Assembly (NCBI GenBank): GCA_003138515.1
Contig: PLGG01000056.1
Location: forward strand, 103,202-167,201
Direction of reading: 5' to 3'
Length of the DNA: 64,000 bases
From: Acidobacteriaceae bacterium
Lineage (GTDB): Bacteria > Acidobacteriota > Terriglobia > Terriglobales > Acidobacteriaceae
Part shown: positions 14,022 through 22,641 of the stretch, piece after piece
Position numbering within the stretch: position 1 is the stretch's first letter
Layout of the letters: each line of letters begins with the position of its first letter
The notes under the pieces: model-generated
Databases searched by the model: none
What the model was told of the DNA's origin: nothing
Seen by the model: only the letters and a program-made list of their open reading frames with translations
Translations under genes and position numbers: made by a program

Positions 14022-15887
14022 CTAAGCGCTCGCTTCCAGCAGCCGCTCTTCTTCAACGCGCTTCCTTACCAGCGCCACCACATCGCCCAAGGCTACATCC
14101 ACGCTGGTGCTCGTCGAGCGCGTAACCAGTTCCACCTGGCCTGCGGCAGCCTTCTTGCCCACGTTGATGCGGTAGGGAATGCCGACCAGGTCCGCATCTT
14201 TGAATTTGACGCCAGCGCGCTCGTCGCGGTCATCCAGCAACACATCGAGCCCCGCCGCTTCCAGTTCGACGGCGAGACTTTCTCCGGCAGCCCGCAGCGA
14301 GAAGTCGGCTACGTTCGTAACGGTCACGACGACAGCGAACGGCGCGATAGAAGCCGGCAGGCTGAATCCGTTGACGTCGTTCGACTGCTCGATGGACGCG
14401 GTGAGAATGCGCTCGATGCCGATGCCGTAGCTGCCCATAATGGGCGTTACTTCTTTCCCGTTCTCATCCAGAACGCGCGCGCCCATCGAATCGGAATACT
14501 TGTAGCCGAGCTTGAAAATGTGCCCAACCTCGACCGCTTTGCCGACGACGAGTTTGCCGGCGCAGCCCCCCGTCGGGCAGCCCTCGCCCTCGTTCACGTT
14601 GCGAATGTCGGCTTCGATGGTCCACTTAAAATCGCGGCCCGGCGTCACGTTGCGCAAGTGGTAGTCCAGCTTGTTGGCGCCGCAGACCATATTTCTGCGG
14701 CCTTCGAGCGCGCGATCGAAGACGACCAGGGGCGACCCGGCTTCCACGCCGGAATGAAAGAATTCGAGCCGATGCTTTCTCGCGGCCTCGCCACGTTCGG
14801 CATCGAGAACATCCTGGGCGAGCGCGTCCTTATACTTCTCTTTGCTCGCCGGATCGAGGCCAATCGGTCCGAGGAAACCTGCGGGCGCATGGAAGACTTC
14901 GTCAAGCTCCTCCGCCTGCATCGGCCTCAGTTCCGACGCGAAAAGAACCCCCATCAATTTCGCCTCGTTCACTTGATGGTCGCCTCTCAGGAACACCACT
15001 GCCGGCTTCCAATCCCCGGCGATCGACGCCATATATGCAACGCATTTGATGTCGGAGGCCGGGGAGATCTTGAAGAACGCAGCCACATCGGCGATCGCGC
15101 CGCAGCCCGGCGTGTGAACGAGCTCTGGCGATCCGCCGCCCGTCGGCGCCATCTCTAACACCGGATCGAGCCGCGACGTTGCCTTCTCCAGATTCGCCGC
15201 GTACCCGCACACCGGGCAGCTCGCGATCAAGTCCTCGCCGGCATCGGTGTAGACCATGAACTCCTGTGACTGCGAACCGCCCATCGCGCCCGAGTCCGCC
15301 TCGACGGCGACGAACTTGAGCCCGCAGCGCGTGAAGATGGCGCGATAGACGCGGTCGTGCAAATCGAAGCTTCGGTCGAGACCAGCCTTATTGATGTCGA
15401 AGGAGTAGCTGTCCTTCATGATGAACTGGCGTACGCGCAGCAGCCCCGCCTTGGGCCGCGGCTCGTCGCGGAACTTGGTCTGAATCTGGTACCAGATCTG
15501 CGGCAACTGCTTGTAGCTGCGCAACTCGCCGCGCGCGATCGTGGTCATGATCTCTTCGTGCGTCATGCCCAGGCACAGGTCCGCGCCTTTGCGGTCCTTC
15601 AGCCGGAACATGTTGTCGCCCATCGTCGCCCAGCGGCCGCTCTCCTCCCACGGCTCGCGCGGCAGAATCCCCGGCAGGTAGAACTCCTGCGCGATCTGGT
15701 CCATCTCCTCGCGCACAATCCCGATGATCTTGTTCAGCGAGCGTTGGCCCAGGAAGAGATAGTTATAGATTCCCGCGCCGAGCTGGCGAATGTAGCCCGC
15801 GCGGAGAAGAAACTTGTGGCTGGCCACTTCGGCATCCGCCGGGGCCTCGCGCAAAGTAGGGATAAAGAGCTTCGACCAACGATGCAT
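14022..15887 (-). CDS. proS: Prolyl-tRNA synthetase
   Basis: A class II aminoacyl-tRNA synthetase of 621 residues that charges tRNA-Pro. The bacterial-type start ([20 protein letters not shown]), motif 2 region ([20 protein letters not shown]) and a central YbaK-like editing insert (about residues 225-375) are present, as is the C-terminal anticodon-binding domain. It is thus the editing form that clears Ala-tRNA-Pro. The frame opens further upstream to 15935, but that extension is not family-like and the ATG at 15887 fits homologues. It faces the PBP gene in the same direction across a 108-nt gap. Confidence 0.95.
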   Translation of the reverse strand: MHRWSKLFIPTLREAPADAEVASHKFLLRAGYIRQLGAGIYNYLFLGQRSLNKIIGIVREEMDQIAQEFYLPGILPREPWEESGRWATMGDNMFRLKDRKGADLCLGMTHEEIMTTIARGELRSYKQLPQIWYQIQTKFRDEPRPKAGLLRVRQFIMKDSYSFDINKAGLDRSFDLHDRVYRAIFTRCGLKFVAVEADSGAMGGSQSQEFMVYTDAGEDLIASCPVCGYAANLEKATSRLDPVLEMAPTGGGSPELVHTPGCGAIADVAAFFKISPASDIKCVAYMASIAGDWKPAVVFLRGDHQVNEAKLMGVLFASELRPMQAEELDEVFHAPAGFLGPIGLDPASKEKYKDALAQDVLDAERGEAARKHRLEFFHSGVEAGSPLVVFDRALEGRRNMVCGANKLDYHLRNVTPGRDFKWTIEADIRNVNEGEGCPTGGCAGKLVVGKAVEVGHIFKLGYKYSDSMGARVLDENGKEVTPIMGSYGIGIERILTASIEQSNDVNGFSLPASIAPFAVVVTVTNVADFSLRAAGESLAVELEAAGLDVLLDDRDERAGVKFKDADLVGIPYRINVGKKAAAGQVELVTRSTSTSVDVALGDVVALVRKRVEEERLLEASA

Positions 15888-16038
15888 ATCTGGGGTAAGT
15901 GAACTTTCCCGTTCGCCGTGGCGAACGCAAGGCAAATTTAAGCAGCTTTCATTCTAAATGTCCGGCGTGTTGGGGGCTCGAAAGACGGCTTTTGGGGCGC
16001 ACATCGCTGCCCTGAAGCCGTGTGGCATACTTTCAGGC

Positions 16039-16458
16039 ATGAATTTCCACCACATCCCATGGGAAGCGATTCTGTTCGGATTGATCAAGCTCCTCAAGGT
16101 ATTCGGAATTATCCCGGGCGCGCTGGCGGCATTCGGCATGCGCAGGATTTATCAGAAATGGCGGCAGAACAAAGCGATGGCCGGCTGGCCTGCGACCGAC
16201 GGTACGATTCAAAGCGGAGAGGTCCATAAACAAGGGCTCCGCTACTGGGTTGAACTTACGTACACCTATTACTTAGGGGAGTACCGCTCAGGCAAGCACG
16301 TCCACCATTTTCGCCGCGAAGAAGAAGCCGACGAATTCGTTCGCCAGGTGAAGGACAAGCACGTTCAGGTCCACTACGACGCTTCCCACCCCGACAAATC
16401 CGTCATCCTGGACCGCGACCTGGAAGTGATCGCACTGCTGGCTCCGCAGTTTCGGTGA
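16039..16458 (+). CDS. DUF3592-like small membrane protein
   Basis: A 139-residue protein with one hydrophobic N-terminal segment (about residues 9-32), then a soluble beta-rich domain that includes GWPATDGTIQSGEV and the C-terminal VHYDASHPDKSVILD. WP(A/T)xxGxI and the YDPxxPxxS-like end are features of DUF3592 proteins, whose function is unknown. The ATG at 16039 is preferred because the 27 residues before it in the open frame do not look coding. It runs divergently from proS, so the roughly 150-nt gap should hold both promoters. Confidence 0.75.
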   Translation: MNFHHIPWEAILFGLIKLLKVFGIIPGALAAFGMRRIYQKWRQNKAMAGWPATDGTIQSGEVHKQGLRYWVELTYTYYLGEYRSGKHVHHFRREEEADEFVRQVKDKHVQVHYDASHPDKSVILDRDLEVIALLAPQFR

Positions 16459-16558
16459 AATCCGCCGGGATTGCGTGAAGTCTAGCAGCCTCGGTGAAGC
16501 ACGACCCTCAACCAGTGAGCCCGTCTGATCGCTGAACCCCGAACCCTGACCCGTGCCC

Positions 16559-16665
16559 TTAGTTCAGTTCCACACCCTACAGATCGTGCAGGTGCACCAC
16601 GTCTTCGACGCGCTGCTCCAAATCGACGACGACGACCTGAGTGCTCTTCCGTTTCTCCGCAAGGG
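16559..16665 (-). pseudogene. Decayed remnant of a second kdsD 3' end
   Basis: About 105 bases that match the last part of kdsD (17682-17790), base for base over many stretches, including the block around GATCGTGCAGGTGCACCAC. Read on the minus strand it gives ALAEKRKSTQVVVVDLEQ then VEDVVHLHDL, a stop where kdsD has Trp (TGG to TAG), then GVEL. The homologous KdsD end is VVHLHDLWGVELI. There is no start and the rest of the gene is missing. It lies directly behind the PAP2 gene, so PAP2 sits between the intact gene and this fragment. Confidence 0.75.
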
Positions 16666-16683
16666 CCCAGGTCTTCATCGATA

Positions 16684-17682
16684 TCAAGGATCGCCCGCCG
16701 AGTCCTGCTGCCTGATCGCCGGCGAAATCCACCACAAACTGCTCGCGGGCCATCGGGCAGCATAGACGCCCAGCCGGTGCACAGCCCAGGTAAACGGGAT
16801 CGCGGCAATCAGGTCGATCACATAATGCTCGCCGGTCGCCAGGGTTGCGAAGGCGGTGATGCCTATGAAGACCAGGAAGAATCGCCGCAGCCAGCCGCGG
16901 CGTTCGTTGATCCACAGCAGCGCGGCCCACGTTAGGTGCAGCGACGGCATGCAGTTGCGGGGCGCATCGGGCTGGCTGGCGTGAACGGGACCCGCCGCGG
17001 GCAAAAGCAGATAGCAGGGTACTGCCAGCAACGCCGCCAGGCACAGCGACCATAGCAGTTGCACGCGATCCTTCCCGGCTGAACTCGCTATTGCAATCAC
17101 CACCACCAGCGGCAATGCCTCATAGCACACGTCGACGATCACCGGGAGCACCGGATAGGTCAATGTCCATCGGCACAGTGCCGCGCTGATGCCGAAGTCG
17201 GTCTTGAGCAGCAACGCGTCTTGAACGTGCGGAGTGAAATGAACAATCTCTGCGTTTGCAATTGCGACGAAAATCACAAACATCGGGAGCGCCGCGCCAA
17301 TCCTCAGGTTTTGCCGGTCGATCCGGCTTCCCCGTATGGTGCGGTAGGTCAAAAGGAGAACTCCGCCACACCCGAGCGCCAGCAGCGCTGCGCTCAGGAT
17401 CGGCATGCGAAGCAAAACTCCAAGACAGAAAAATGGGATGGCGATGACTGCCGTCCACGCGTCATGCCAACGGCTATTGGCAGCGCACAACACCGCGCCG
17501 CCAAATACAGCCCAATCGAGGAAGGTGCGGTTCAGCGCGGCGCCCGCGTAGTACACCACCGCCATGAGGAGCAGCCAGATCGATACCAGCGCACAGTCTG
17601 CCAACGTGAAGCAGCGGATCGGTGGAGATCCCTTGGGCTTTGGCTTGCTCTTCACTTGGGCAGGATCTTGTTTTGCCGGCAT
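16684..17682 (-). CDS. PAP2-family membrane phosphatase
   Basis: A 332-residue polytopic membrane protein with about eight hydrophobic segments and the PAP2 phosphatase motifs: RNCMPSLHLTWA (the PSGH-like block with its His) and GEHYVIDL with the catalytic His and Asp. The first motif (KxxxxxxRP) is not clear. Such enzymes remove phosphate from lipid phosphates such as undecaprenyl pyrophosphate or phosphatidate; the substrate here cannot be told. The ATG overlaps the kdsD stop by one base (TGATG), so the two are translationally coupled. That may link it to lipopolysaccharide or lipid-A work. Confidence 0.85.
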   Translation of the reverse strand: MPAKQDPAQVKSKPKPKGSPPIRCFTLADCALVSIWLLLMAVVYYAGAALNRTFLDWAVFGGAVLCAANSRWHDAWTAVIAIPFFCLGVLLRMPILSAALLALGCGGVLLLTYRTIRGSRIDRQNLRIGAALPMFVIFVAIANAEIVHFTPHVQDALLLKTDFGISAALCRWTLTYPVLPVIVDVCYEALPLVVVIAIASSAGKDRVQLLWSLCLAALLAVPCYLLLPAAGPVHASQPDAPRNCMPSLHLTWAALLWINERRGWLRRFFLVFIGITAFATLATGEHYVIDLIAAIPFTWAVHRLGVYAARWPASSLWWISPAIRQQDSAGDP

Positions 17683-18683
17683 CAGATCAGCTCCACACCC
17701 CACAGATCGTGCAGGTGCACCACGCCTTCGACCGTTTGATCCACGTCGACGACAATGAGCGAAGTAATCTTGCGCTCTTCGAGGATCGCCAGCGCCTTGG
17801 CCGCCAGTTCCTCGGCAGCGATTGTCCGCGGATGGGCGTTCATCGCTTCACCGGCCGTTTTGCCGAGCGCCGCGCCGCCTTCGCGTTCGAGCAGCCGCCG
17901 CAAATCGCCGTCCGAGATCACACCGCGCAACCGCCCCGAGTCCTGCACCGTCGTCATGCCAAGCTTCTTTGACGACATCTCGAAGATCACGTCTGTCATT
18001 GGAGTTGACGGCGTGACAACAGGAACGTCCTGGCCTGTGTGCATCAACTCACGGACCTTGGCGAGTTGCTTGCCCAATTTGCCGCCCGGATGCAGCTCCG
18101 CAAAATCCTCAGCGCGGAATCCCTTGCGCAGGCTCACCGCAACGGCCAACGCATCGCCGAGCGCCAGCATCGATGTTGTCGATGCGGTCGGAGCGAGATT
18201 CAGCCCGCAGGCCTCGCGCTCCACAGAGCAATCGAGCGCCACGTCGCTCGCCGCTGCGAGAGTTGAGTGCAGATTGCAGCAGAAGCTGATGAGCGCGTCG
18301 CCCTTGCGCTTGACCGTGGCCAGCAGGCGCAGAATTTCCTCTGTCTCTCCGCTGGCCGACAGCGCGATCACCACGTCGCCGGGCATGAGCACGCCAAGGT
18401 CGCCGTGCACAGCCTCGGCCGGGTGCAGAAACAGCGCGGGCGAGCCGGTAGAGCTTAGCGTGGCCGCAATTTTCTGCGCGATGATGCCGCTCTTGCCCAT
18501 CCCTGTGACCACGACGCGGCCATTTTGTCCGCCGCAGTGCAGAATCATCTCCACAGCGCGCGAAAAAGGCCCGGCCATCGGCCCATCGAGGCGTGCGGCC
18601 AGCGCTTCAAGCGCGGCGGCCTCGGTACGCACCAGCGCTGCCGGGTGGAACGGCTCGTCTTTCCCTGTGGGGCTCATTGGCAT
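17682..18683 (-). CDS. kdsD: D-arabinose 5-phosphate isomerase (KdsD/KpsF)
   Basis: A 333-residue enzyme that turns ribulose 5-phosphate into arabinose 5-phosphate, the first step to Kdo in lipopolysaccharide. The SIS domain occupies about residues 40-180 (VVVTGMGKSGIIAQKIA, ALSASGETEEILRLL, PTASTTSMLALGDALAVA). Two CBS domains follow, around 215-270 and 280-333, ending VVHLHDLWGVELI. The frame stays open upstream through a GAGTGAA-type repeat to 18833, but the KdsD-like protein begins at the ATG at 18683 (or 18677). It is followed without a gap by the PAP2 gene. Presence of kdsD points to a Gram-negative outer membrane. Confidence 0.93.
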   Translation of the reverse strand: MPMSPTGKDEPFHPAALVRTEAAALEALAARLDGPMAGPFSRAVEMILHCGGQNGRVVVTGMGKSGIIAQKIAATLSSTGSPALFLHPAEAVHGDLGVLMPGDVVIALSASGETEEILRLLATVKRKGDALISFCCNLHSTLAAASDVALDCSVEREACGLNLAPTASTTSMLALGDALAVAVSLRKGFRAEDFAELHPGGKLGKQLAKVRELMHTGQDVPVVTPSTPMTDVIFEMSSKKLGMTTVQDSGRLRGVISDGDLRRLLEREGGAALGKTAGEAMNAHPRTIAAEELAAKALAILEERKITSLIVVDVDQTVEGVVHLHDLWGVELI

Positions 18684-18699
18684 TTCATGGTAGCAAAGA

Positions 18700-18848
18700 C
18701 GGTGGACGGTGGACAGTGGATAGGAGATGAGTGAGAGAGCGAAGAAGTGAAGGAGTGAAAGAGTGAAGGAGTGAAACGAGTGCAGAAGGGAAACGAGCGG
18801 TCCTTTCGATTGCTGCTTCACTCTTTCACTCAATTCACTCGTTCACCC
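18700..18848. repeat. Degenerate GAGTGAA/CACTCTTT repeats, imperfect inverted pair
   Basis: Between kdsD and tlpA, 18701-18720 has GGTGGAC-type units and 18730-18780 has GAGTGAA/GAGTGAAG units. At 18815-18848 the complement appears (CTTCACTCTTTCACTC and TTCACTCGTTCAC). The two arms could fold into a long imperfect hairpin. The region lies upstream of both divergent genes. Confidence 0.65.
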
Positions 18849-18912
18849 TCCATTAACCCCATTTCCTCCCGGCTGTTCGCGAACATACAATAGAGCTACG
18901 AGGTCGATTCCG

Positions 18913-19548
18913 TTGCGCCGAAACACCATTGTTCTTACTGCCGTTCTTTTCATTCTGGCTATCTTTGCCTGGGCGGGATGGGCCAACTGGGAGTATCGCC
19001 GCCAGGCCGCCGAGAAATTGCTGGCCGGGGCGGGGCAGGGCGAGCTTGTACCGGCTCCCGGCGGCGATGCGATGAATTACGTTTCGCCGCTGAACGGCAA
19101 GCCTGCGCCTGCCTTCGCGCTCCAGAATCTCAGCGGCGGCAAAATCTCGCTCGCCGGCTACAAAGGCAAAGCCGTGATGATCAACTTCTGGGCCACCTGG
19201 TGCGGCCCGTGCAAAGTGGAAACGCCGTGGATCGTCGAGCTGCGCAACAAGTACGCGGCGCAGGGCTTTGAGGTGTTGGGGGTGGACACCGAGGGCGACG
19301 ACCTCGCGGCGAGCGATAAAGCCGGATGGGCCAAGGCTGAGACCAACGCCAACAAATTCGTCACCGAGATGAAGGTACCCTACCCGGTGCTGCTTGACGG
19401 CGATAGCATCAGCCGCGACTACGGCGGCCTCGACGATCTGCCCGCGTCATTCTTCGTCGATCGCAGCGGCAAGATCGTCGCAGCGTCCGTGGGCCTGACC
19501 TCGGAGAGCGACATCGAAGGAAATATCAAGAAGGCGCTGGCGAATTAG
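18913..19548 (+). CDS. TlpA/ResA-like thioredoxin-fold protein
   Basis: A 211-residue periplasmic thiol-disulfide oxidoreductase. A membrane anchor spans about residues 6-26; the thioredoxin fold starts near residue 58. The active site is NFWATWCGPCKVETPW near residue 97, and the cis-Pro region DDLPASFFVDRSG lies near 177. Such proteins reduce disulfides in the envelope, for example during cytochrome c maturation. Translation seems to start at a TTG at 18913 with GAGG about 10 nt before it. The next gene encodes a DsbD-alpha-like domain, so the two may form one redox unit, although a degenerate repeat separates them. Confidence 0.9.
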   Translation: MRRNTIVLTAVLFILAIFAWAGWANWEYRRQAAEKLLAGAGQGELVPAPGGDAMNYVSPLNGKPAPAFALQNLSGGKISLAGYKGKAVMINFWATWCGPCKVETPWIVELRNKYAAQGFEVLGVDTEGDDLAASDKAGWAKAETNANKFVTEMKVPYPVLLDGDSISRDYGGLDDLPASFFVDRSGKIVAASVGLTSESDIEGNIKKALAN

Positions 19549-19582
19549 CAAGTCAGCTAGTCAGCAAGTTAGCGAGTCAGCG
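19549..19582. repeat. Degenerate AGCAAGTCAGCT-type repeat
   Basis: Imperfect units AGCAAGTC/AGCTAGTC/AGCAAGTT/AGCGAGTC start at the tlpA stop codon and fill the gap to the next gene. The related unit ACTTGCTAACTCGCT occurs at 63829-63893. Confidence 0.6.
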
Positions 19583-19623
19583 GGGCAGCAGAATTGCTCA
19601 GCAGACTTTGATTGGTGCTTGAG

Positions 19624-20127
19624 ATGAGAAAGACGATTCGCGCAACGGCGGCAACGGCAATCTCGTTATGGGTCCTGGCGGCGCACGCGCAGGTGATTCC
19701 GCCCGCAGCGCAGAACCGCTCCATCATCACGACCGACGCTGTGCAGTATCTCTTTCCTGAGCAAGTCAGCGTCCCCGCGGGCAAGCCGAGCCCGGTCACG
19801 CTGCATTTCCGCGTCGCGCAGGGTCTGCACATCAACTCGCACACGCCCAGCGACGAGTTCCTGATCCCGACGGATTTTTCCATCCCCGACGGAATGGGCG
19901 TCCGGCTTGGAGCGGCCACTTATCCGCCCGGCACGATCATCTGGCTGGCCTTCGAGCCCAAAACCAAACTCAGCGTCTACACCGGCGAGTTCGAAATTCA
20001 GGCGCGCATCGTGGCTACGCCGGGCAACCACCTGGTTCAGGCCAAGCTGCACTACCAGGCCTGCGACCAGAACCAGTGCATGCCGCCCAAGACGATCAAC
20101 GTCCCCATCGACGTGATCGGCAAGTAG
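19624..20127 (+). CDS. Periplasmic DsbD-alpha-like (DsbC_N) protein
   Basis: A 167-residue secreted protein. A signal peptide ending in VLAAHAQ (residues 1-19) precedes an immunoglobulin-like beta domain resembling the N-terminal domain of DsbD: YLFPEQVSVPAG, PSPVTLHFRVAQGLHINSHT and a C-terminal YQACDQNQCMPP. The CxxxxxC pair (CDQNQC is CxxxxC) corresponds to the redox cysteines of that fold. It could accept electrons from a DsbD-type membrane protein, which is not in this window. The ATG at 19624 is chosen because it starts a normal signal peptide; an upstream TTG at 19612 is in frame. Confidence 0.82.
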   Translation: MRKTIRATAATAISLWVLAAHAQVIPPAAQNRSIITTDAVQYLFPEQVSVPAGKPSPVTLHFRVAQGLHINSHTPSDEFLIPTDFSIPDGMGVRLGAATYPPGTIIWLAFEPKTKLSVYTGEFEIQARIVATPGNHLVQAKLHYQACDQNQCMPPKTINVPIDVIGK

Positions 20128-20179
20128 GAACGCCGGTCGACCGACCAACTGGCGTCAGCGTTGCCACCGTCGCCATCCT

Positions 20180-21802
20180 TCATTGCGTCGAGCCGATGTC
20201 GTCGGCGGGCAGAAACTGGTAGCTCACAAACGCAAAGTGCGCGCCATCGGGAGCCCAGTTGGGCACGTTGTCGCTGCCCGATCCGCCCACAATCTCGACC
20301 AGGTCGCGAATCTTCCCATCTGCAACATTGATGATCCGCAAGGTCACGTCCTTGTTGGCCGCGTGCCCGGTCACATCCTTGTCATAGGAGAGAATCAGAA
20401 TCGATTTTCCGTCCGGCGAGGGATGCGGCGTCCAGTTGTGCTTCTCGTCGAAGGTCACTTGCTCGGGCGTGCTGCCGTCGGCCCGTATGCGCCAAATCTG
20501 CATTCCGCCTGCGCGGTCGGAGTTGAAATAAATCCACTGGCCATCGGCCGAGAAGTCCGGGTCGTCGCTCACGCCGGCGCCCGTCGTCAGCGCAGTCTCC
20601 GCTCCGCCATCCGCCGAAATGGCAAAAATGTTCAGCGTGCCGTGGCTGGGCCGCGTAAACAGAATCGTCTTCCCATCAGGCGACCAGCTATGAAAATAGG
20701 AGTCGGGATTCGCGGTAACCATGCGCGGCGCGCCGCCTGCTGCAGGCAGGATATAAACCCGCCGACCCGGATGGTCCGGCGTCGTGCAGGTCATCGCAAG
20801 CCATATGCCGTCGGGCGAAAGACCGTGGCTGCCGGTGCAGTCGCTGGCGTTGCCAATGTCGATCGGCGTGGCCTCCGCGATCGAGCCCTCGCCTTCGACC
20901 GCAGGCACGCTCCACAGCTTACCCCCGCGATTGAAGATCAGCGTCTTGCCGTCGCGGCTCCAGTTGGGCGCTTCTATTTGTCCCTTGCCGGTCTGGATCA
21001 CGAAGGCCATGCGCGCATTGTTGTCGATGGCGATCATCTGGAGTGTGCTGTAGAGCGCCAAGGGTGCCGGTGCTGACGAGGGTGTTGCCGCGGGCGTCGC
21101 CGGTGCCGCAGTTACCGGCGTTATTGAAGCTGTGAGCGGCTGCAGCTCCACGTGCGCAAAGGTGGCCTGTTCCACCGCATCTTTGTTGTGCGCGCAGACT
21201 CCCAGGCCGGCGTAGAATTCGCCGTCGAAGTGCAGCTTGATCGACGCGCCCACCTGGTGCAGCGGCTCGCCGTGCGCGCTCAGGAAAAGCGTAATCGTGT
21301 CGCCGTGCTTTTCCAGTCGCAACCGTTGCGGCGCGCCAATGTTGAACGCAATGTCCTGCGTGGTGTCACCCTTGTTGCGCCGGTATTGCAGCGCCGTTTC
21401 ACCGGACCCGTGAATCGCCGCGTCGGCGTACATGGCGTCCGAGTCAAGCGTCTGCCGGAACATCACCAGTGCCTTGCGATGCGGGCTCGCAGTGGGGCCG
21501 GCGTCGGCCAGCTTCACGTCGGCGGTCAGCGATACGTCGCCCGAAACCCTCTTCCACACAAAGTGGAATCCGTCGACGTTAACCCAAAGATTCTCCCCGG
21601 CCGAGCGAATCGTGTAAATGCCCGTCGCAGCGTCGAATGTTGCAACTCCCGGCGGCACAACGCTGCCCACATCCGACTGGTTCTCAAAGATGCCAAGCCC
21701 ATTTCCGGCTGTTTGCGCGGCCCCGTTGCCCGCTCCGAGGAACCCAAGCGTCAGCGCGGAAATTGCCGCAGCTTGTCCCAACCTCTTGATGTTCCGTTGC
21801 AC
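20180..21802 (-). CDS. Exported PD40/TolB-like beta-propeller protein
   Basis: About 540 residues. After a signal peptide (ending GNGAAQ) comes a concanavalin-like beta-sandwich resembling DUF1349 (about 30-215), an Ala/Pro-rich linker (TAAPATPAATPSSAPAP) and a C-terminal propeller of PD40 repeats. Repeat marks include PNWSRDGKTLIFNR, HSWSPDGKTILFTR, PDFSADGQWIYFNSDR and PHPSPDGKSILILS. The protein probably binds sugars or proteins in the periplasm; the substrate is unknown. The start is placed at a GTG at 21802, which has AGGGAG 7-8 nt upstream and begins the signal peptide; an ATG at 21832 is an alternative. Confidence 0.8.
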   Translation of the reverse strand: MQRNIKRLGQAAAISALTLGFLGAGNGAAQTAGNGLGIFENQSDVGSVVPPGVATFDAATGIYTIRSAGENLWVNVDGFHFVWKRVSGDVSLTADVKLADAGPTASPHRKALVMFRQTLDSDAMYADAAIHGSGETALQYRRNKGDTTQDIAFNIGAPQRLRLEKHGDTITLFLSAHGEPLHQVGASIKLHFDGEFYAGLGVCAHNKDAVEQATFAHVELQPLTASITPVTAAPATPAATPSSAPAPLALYSTLQMIAIDNNARMAFVIQTGKGQIEAPNWSRDGKTLIFNRGGKLWSVPAVEGEGSIAEATPIDIGNASDCTGSHGLSPDGIWLAMTCTTPDHPGRRVYILPAAGGAPRMVTANPDSYFHSWSPDGKTILFTRPSHGTLNIFAISADGGAETALTTGAGVSDDPDFSADGQWIYFNSDRAGGMQIWRIRADGSTPEQVTFDEKHNWTPHPSPDGKSILILSYDKDVTGHAANKDVTLRIINVADGKIRDLVEIVGGSGSDNVPNWAPDGAHFAFVSYQFLPADDIGSTQ

Positions 21803-21901
21803 GATGAAACTCTCCCTTATGGACGGAATCACTCTACGGCAAGACGGCGGCTGCGGGCCAGCAAGTCGCAGGACAGAGGGACCATGGAACCGCCCACGTC
21901 G

Positions 21902-21940
21902 TTCTCAAAAATGCCATTTTGAGGTAAGATTGTCTTACCA
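21902..21940 (+). promoter_or_regulatory. vapB1 promoter with overlapping palindromic operator
   Basis: TTCTCA (21902-21907), 17 nt, then TAAGAT (21925-21930), both 4 of 6 to the consensus, place +1 at 21937-21940. A perfect palindrome GGTAAGA-TTG-TCTTACC spans 21923-21939, covers the -10 box and ends on the base before the ATG. No ribosome site is present, so the mRNA appears leaderless or nearly so. Autorepression by the AbrB-type antitoxin is the natural reading. Confidence 0.55.
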
Positions 21941-22197
21941 TGCAGACCAAGGTCTCCACGAAAGGCCAGATCGTCATTCCCGGACCGATTCGTCGCAGGC
22001 TGGGCCTCCGCGCGGGCGATACCCTCGATATTGCCGTCGAGAAGGATCGCATTGTGATGACGCAGCCCAGCAAGCCGAAGTACGAAGCGCGCATGGTGAA
22101 GGACCCAGTGACAGGGTTCCTGGCCATTGACCTCGGGCCTGACGCGCCGACCTTGACCAGTGAGATGGTGCGAGAGCTGCTCACGGATTTTCCATGA
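21940..22197 (+). CDS. VapB-type antitoxin, AbrB/SpoVT fold
   Basis: An 85-residue antitoxin. Residues 1-45 form a swapped-hairpin AbrB domain (MQTKVSTKGQIVIPGPIRRR and LGLRAGDTLDIAVEKD). The C-terminal half should wrap the PIN toxin encoded next. Its stop overlaps the toxin start in an ATGA arrangement at 22194-22197, typical of coupled toxin-antitoxin operons. The palindrome just before its ATG is a likely operator for autoregulation. Neutralisation and repression roles are inferred from the family. Confidence 0.88.
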   Translation: MQTKVSTKGQIVIPGPIRRRLGLRAGDTLDIAVEKDRIVMTQPSKPKYEARMVKDPVTGFLAIDLGPDAPTLTSEMVRELLTDFP

Positions 22198-22586
22198 AGT
22201 ACTTTTTGGACGTGAATGCGCTCATCGCCTTTGGCATCACCCAGCATCAGTTCCATCAGCGTGTCGTTGACTGGATACATTCGCAGCGCGGCTCCGCGTT
22301 TCTCACCTCTTCGGTGACGGAGATCGGCTTTGTTCGAGTGGTTGCGAGCGTGGCCATGTATGACCTTAAAGTTCCGCAGGCTAGAATGCTCCTGCTCGGA
22401 ATGAAGAGCAACGCCGCACAACCGCTCACCTTCATTTCCGACGCAAATGACATTTCGGCACTTCCTTTATGGGCGCAGTTTCCGGCGCAAACCGCGGACG
22501 GTCACCTGGTGCAACTGGCAAGCGCCAATGGAGCGGTTCTGGCGACGCTGGATGAGGGGATTCCAGGGACGTTTGTGATTCCGTAG
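22194..22586 (+). CDS. VapC-type PIN-domain ribonuclease toxin
   Basis: A 130-residue PIN domain protein. Conserved acidic residues are in place: Asp6 in FLDVNALIAF, Glu near 43 in SSVTEIGF, Asp near 102 in TADGHLVQLA and Asp near 120 in TLDEGI. PIN toxins of this type cut tRNA or rRNA with Mg or Mn ions. It is coupled to the AbrB-type antitoxin by a 4-nt overlap. A second, unrelated VapBC pair begins 52 nt downstream. Confidence 0.9.
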   Translation: MKYFLDVNALIAFGITQHQFHQRVVDWIHSQRGSAFLTSSVTEIGFVRVVASVAMYDLKVPQARMLLLGMKSNAAQPLTFISDANDISALPLWAQFPAQTADGHLVQLASANGAVLATLDEGIPGTFVIP

Positions 22587-22603
22587 GAACGGACCACGAT
22601 TGG

Positions 22604-22641
22604 TTGCAAAAAGTGCCTGCATTGCCTATAATTAGTGCATG
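22604..22641 (+). promoter_or_regulatory. Promoter of the second toxin-antitoxin pair, likely leaderless
   Basis: TTGCAA (22604-22609), a 17-nt spacer and a perfect TATAAT (22627-22632) put +1 at about 22639, which is the A of the antitoxin ATG. There is no Shine-Dalgarno sequence. This suggests a leaderless transcript. Confidence 0.65.

Noticed and set aside
18684-18833. N-terminal extension of kdsD
   Set aside because: The 50 residues are encoded by the GAGTGAA repeat; the enzyme begins at 18683.
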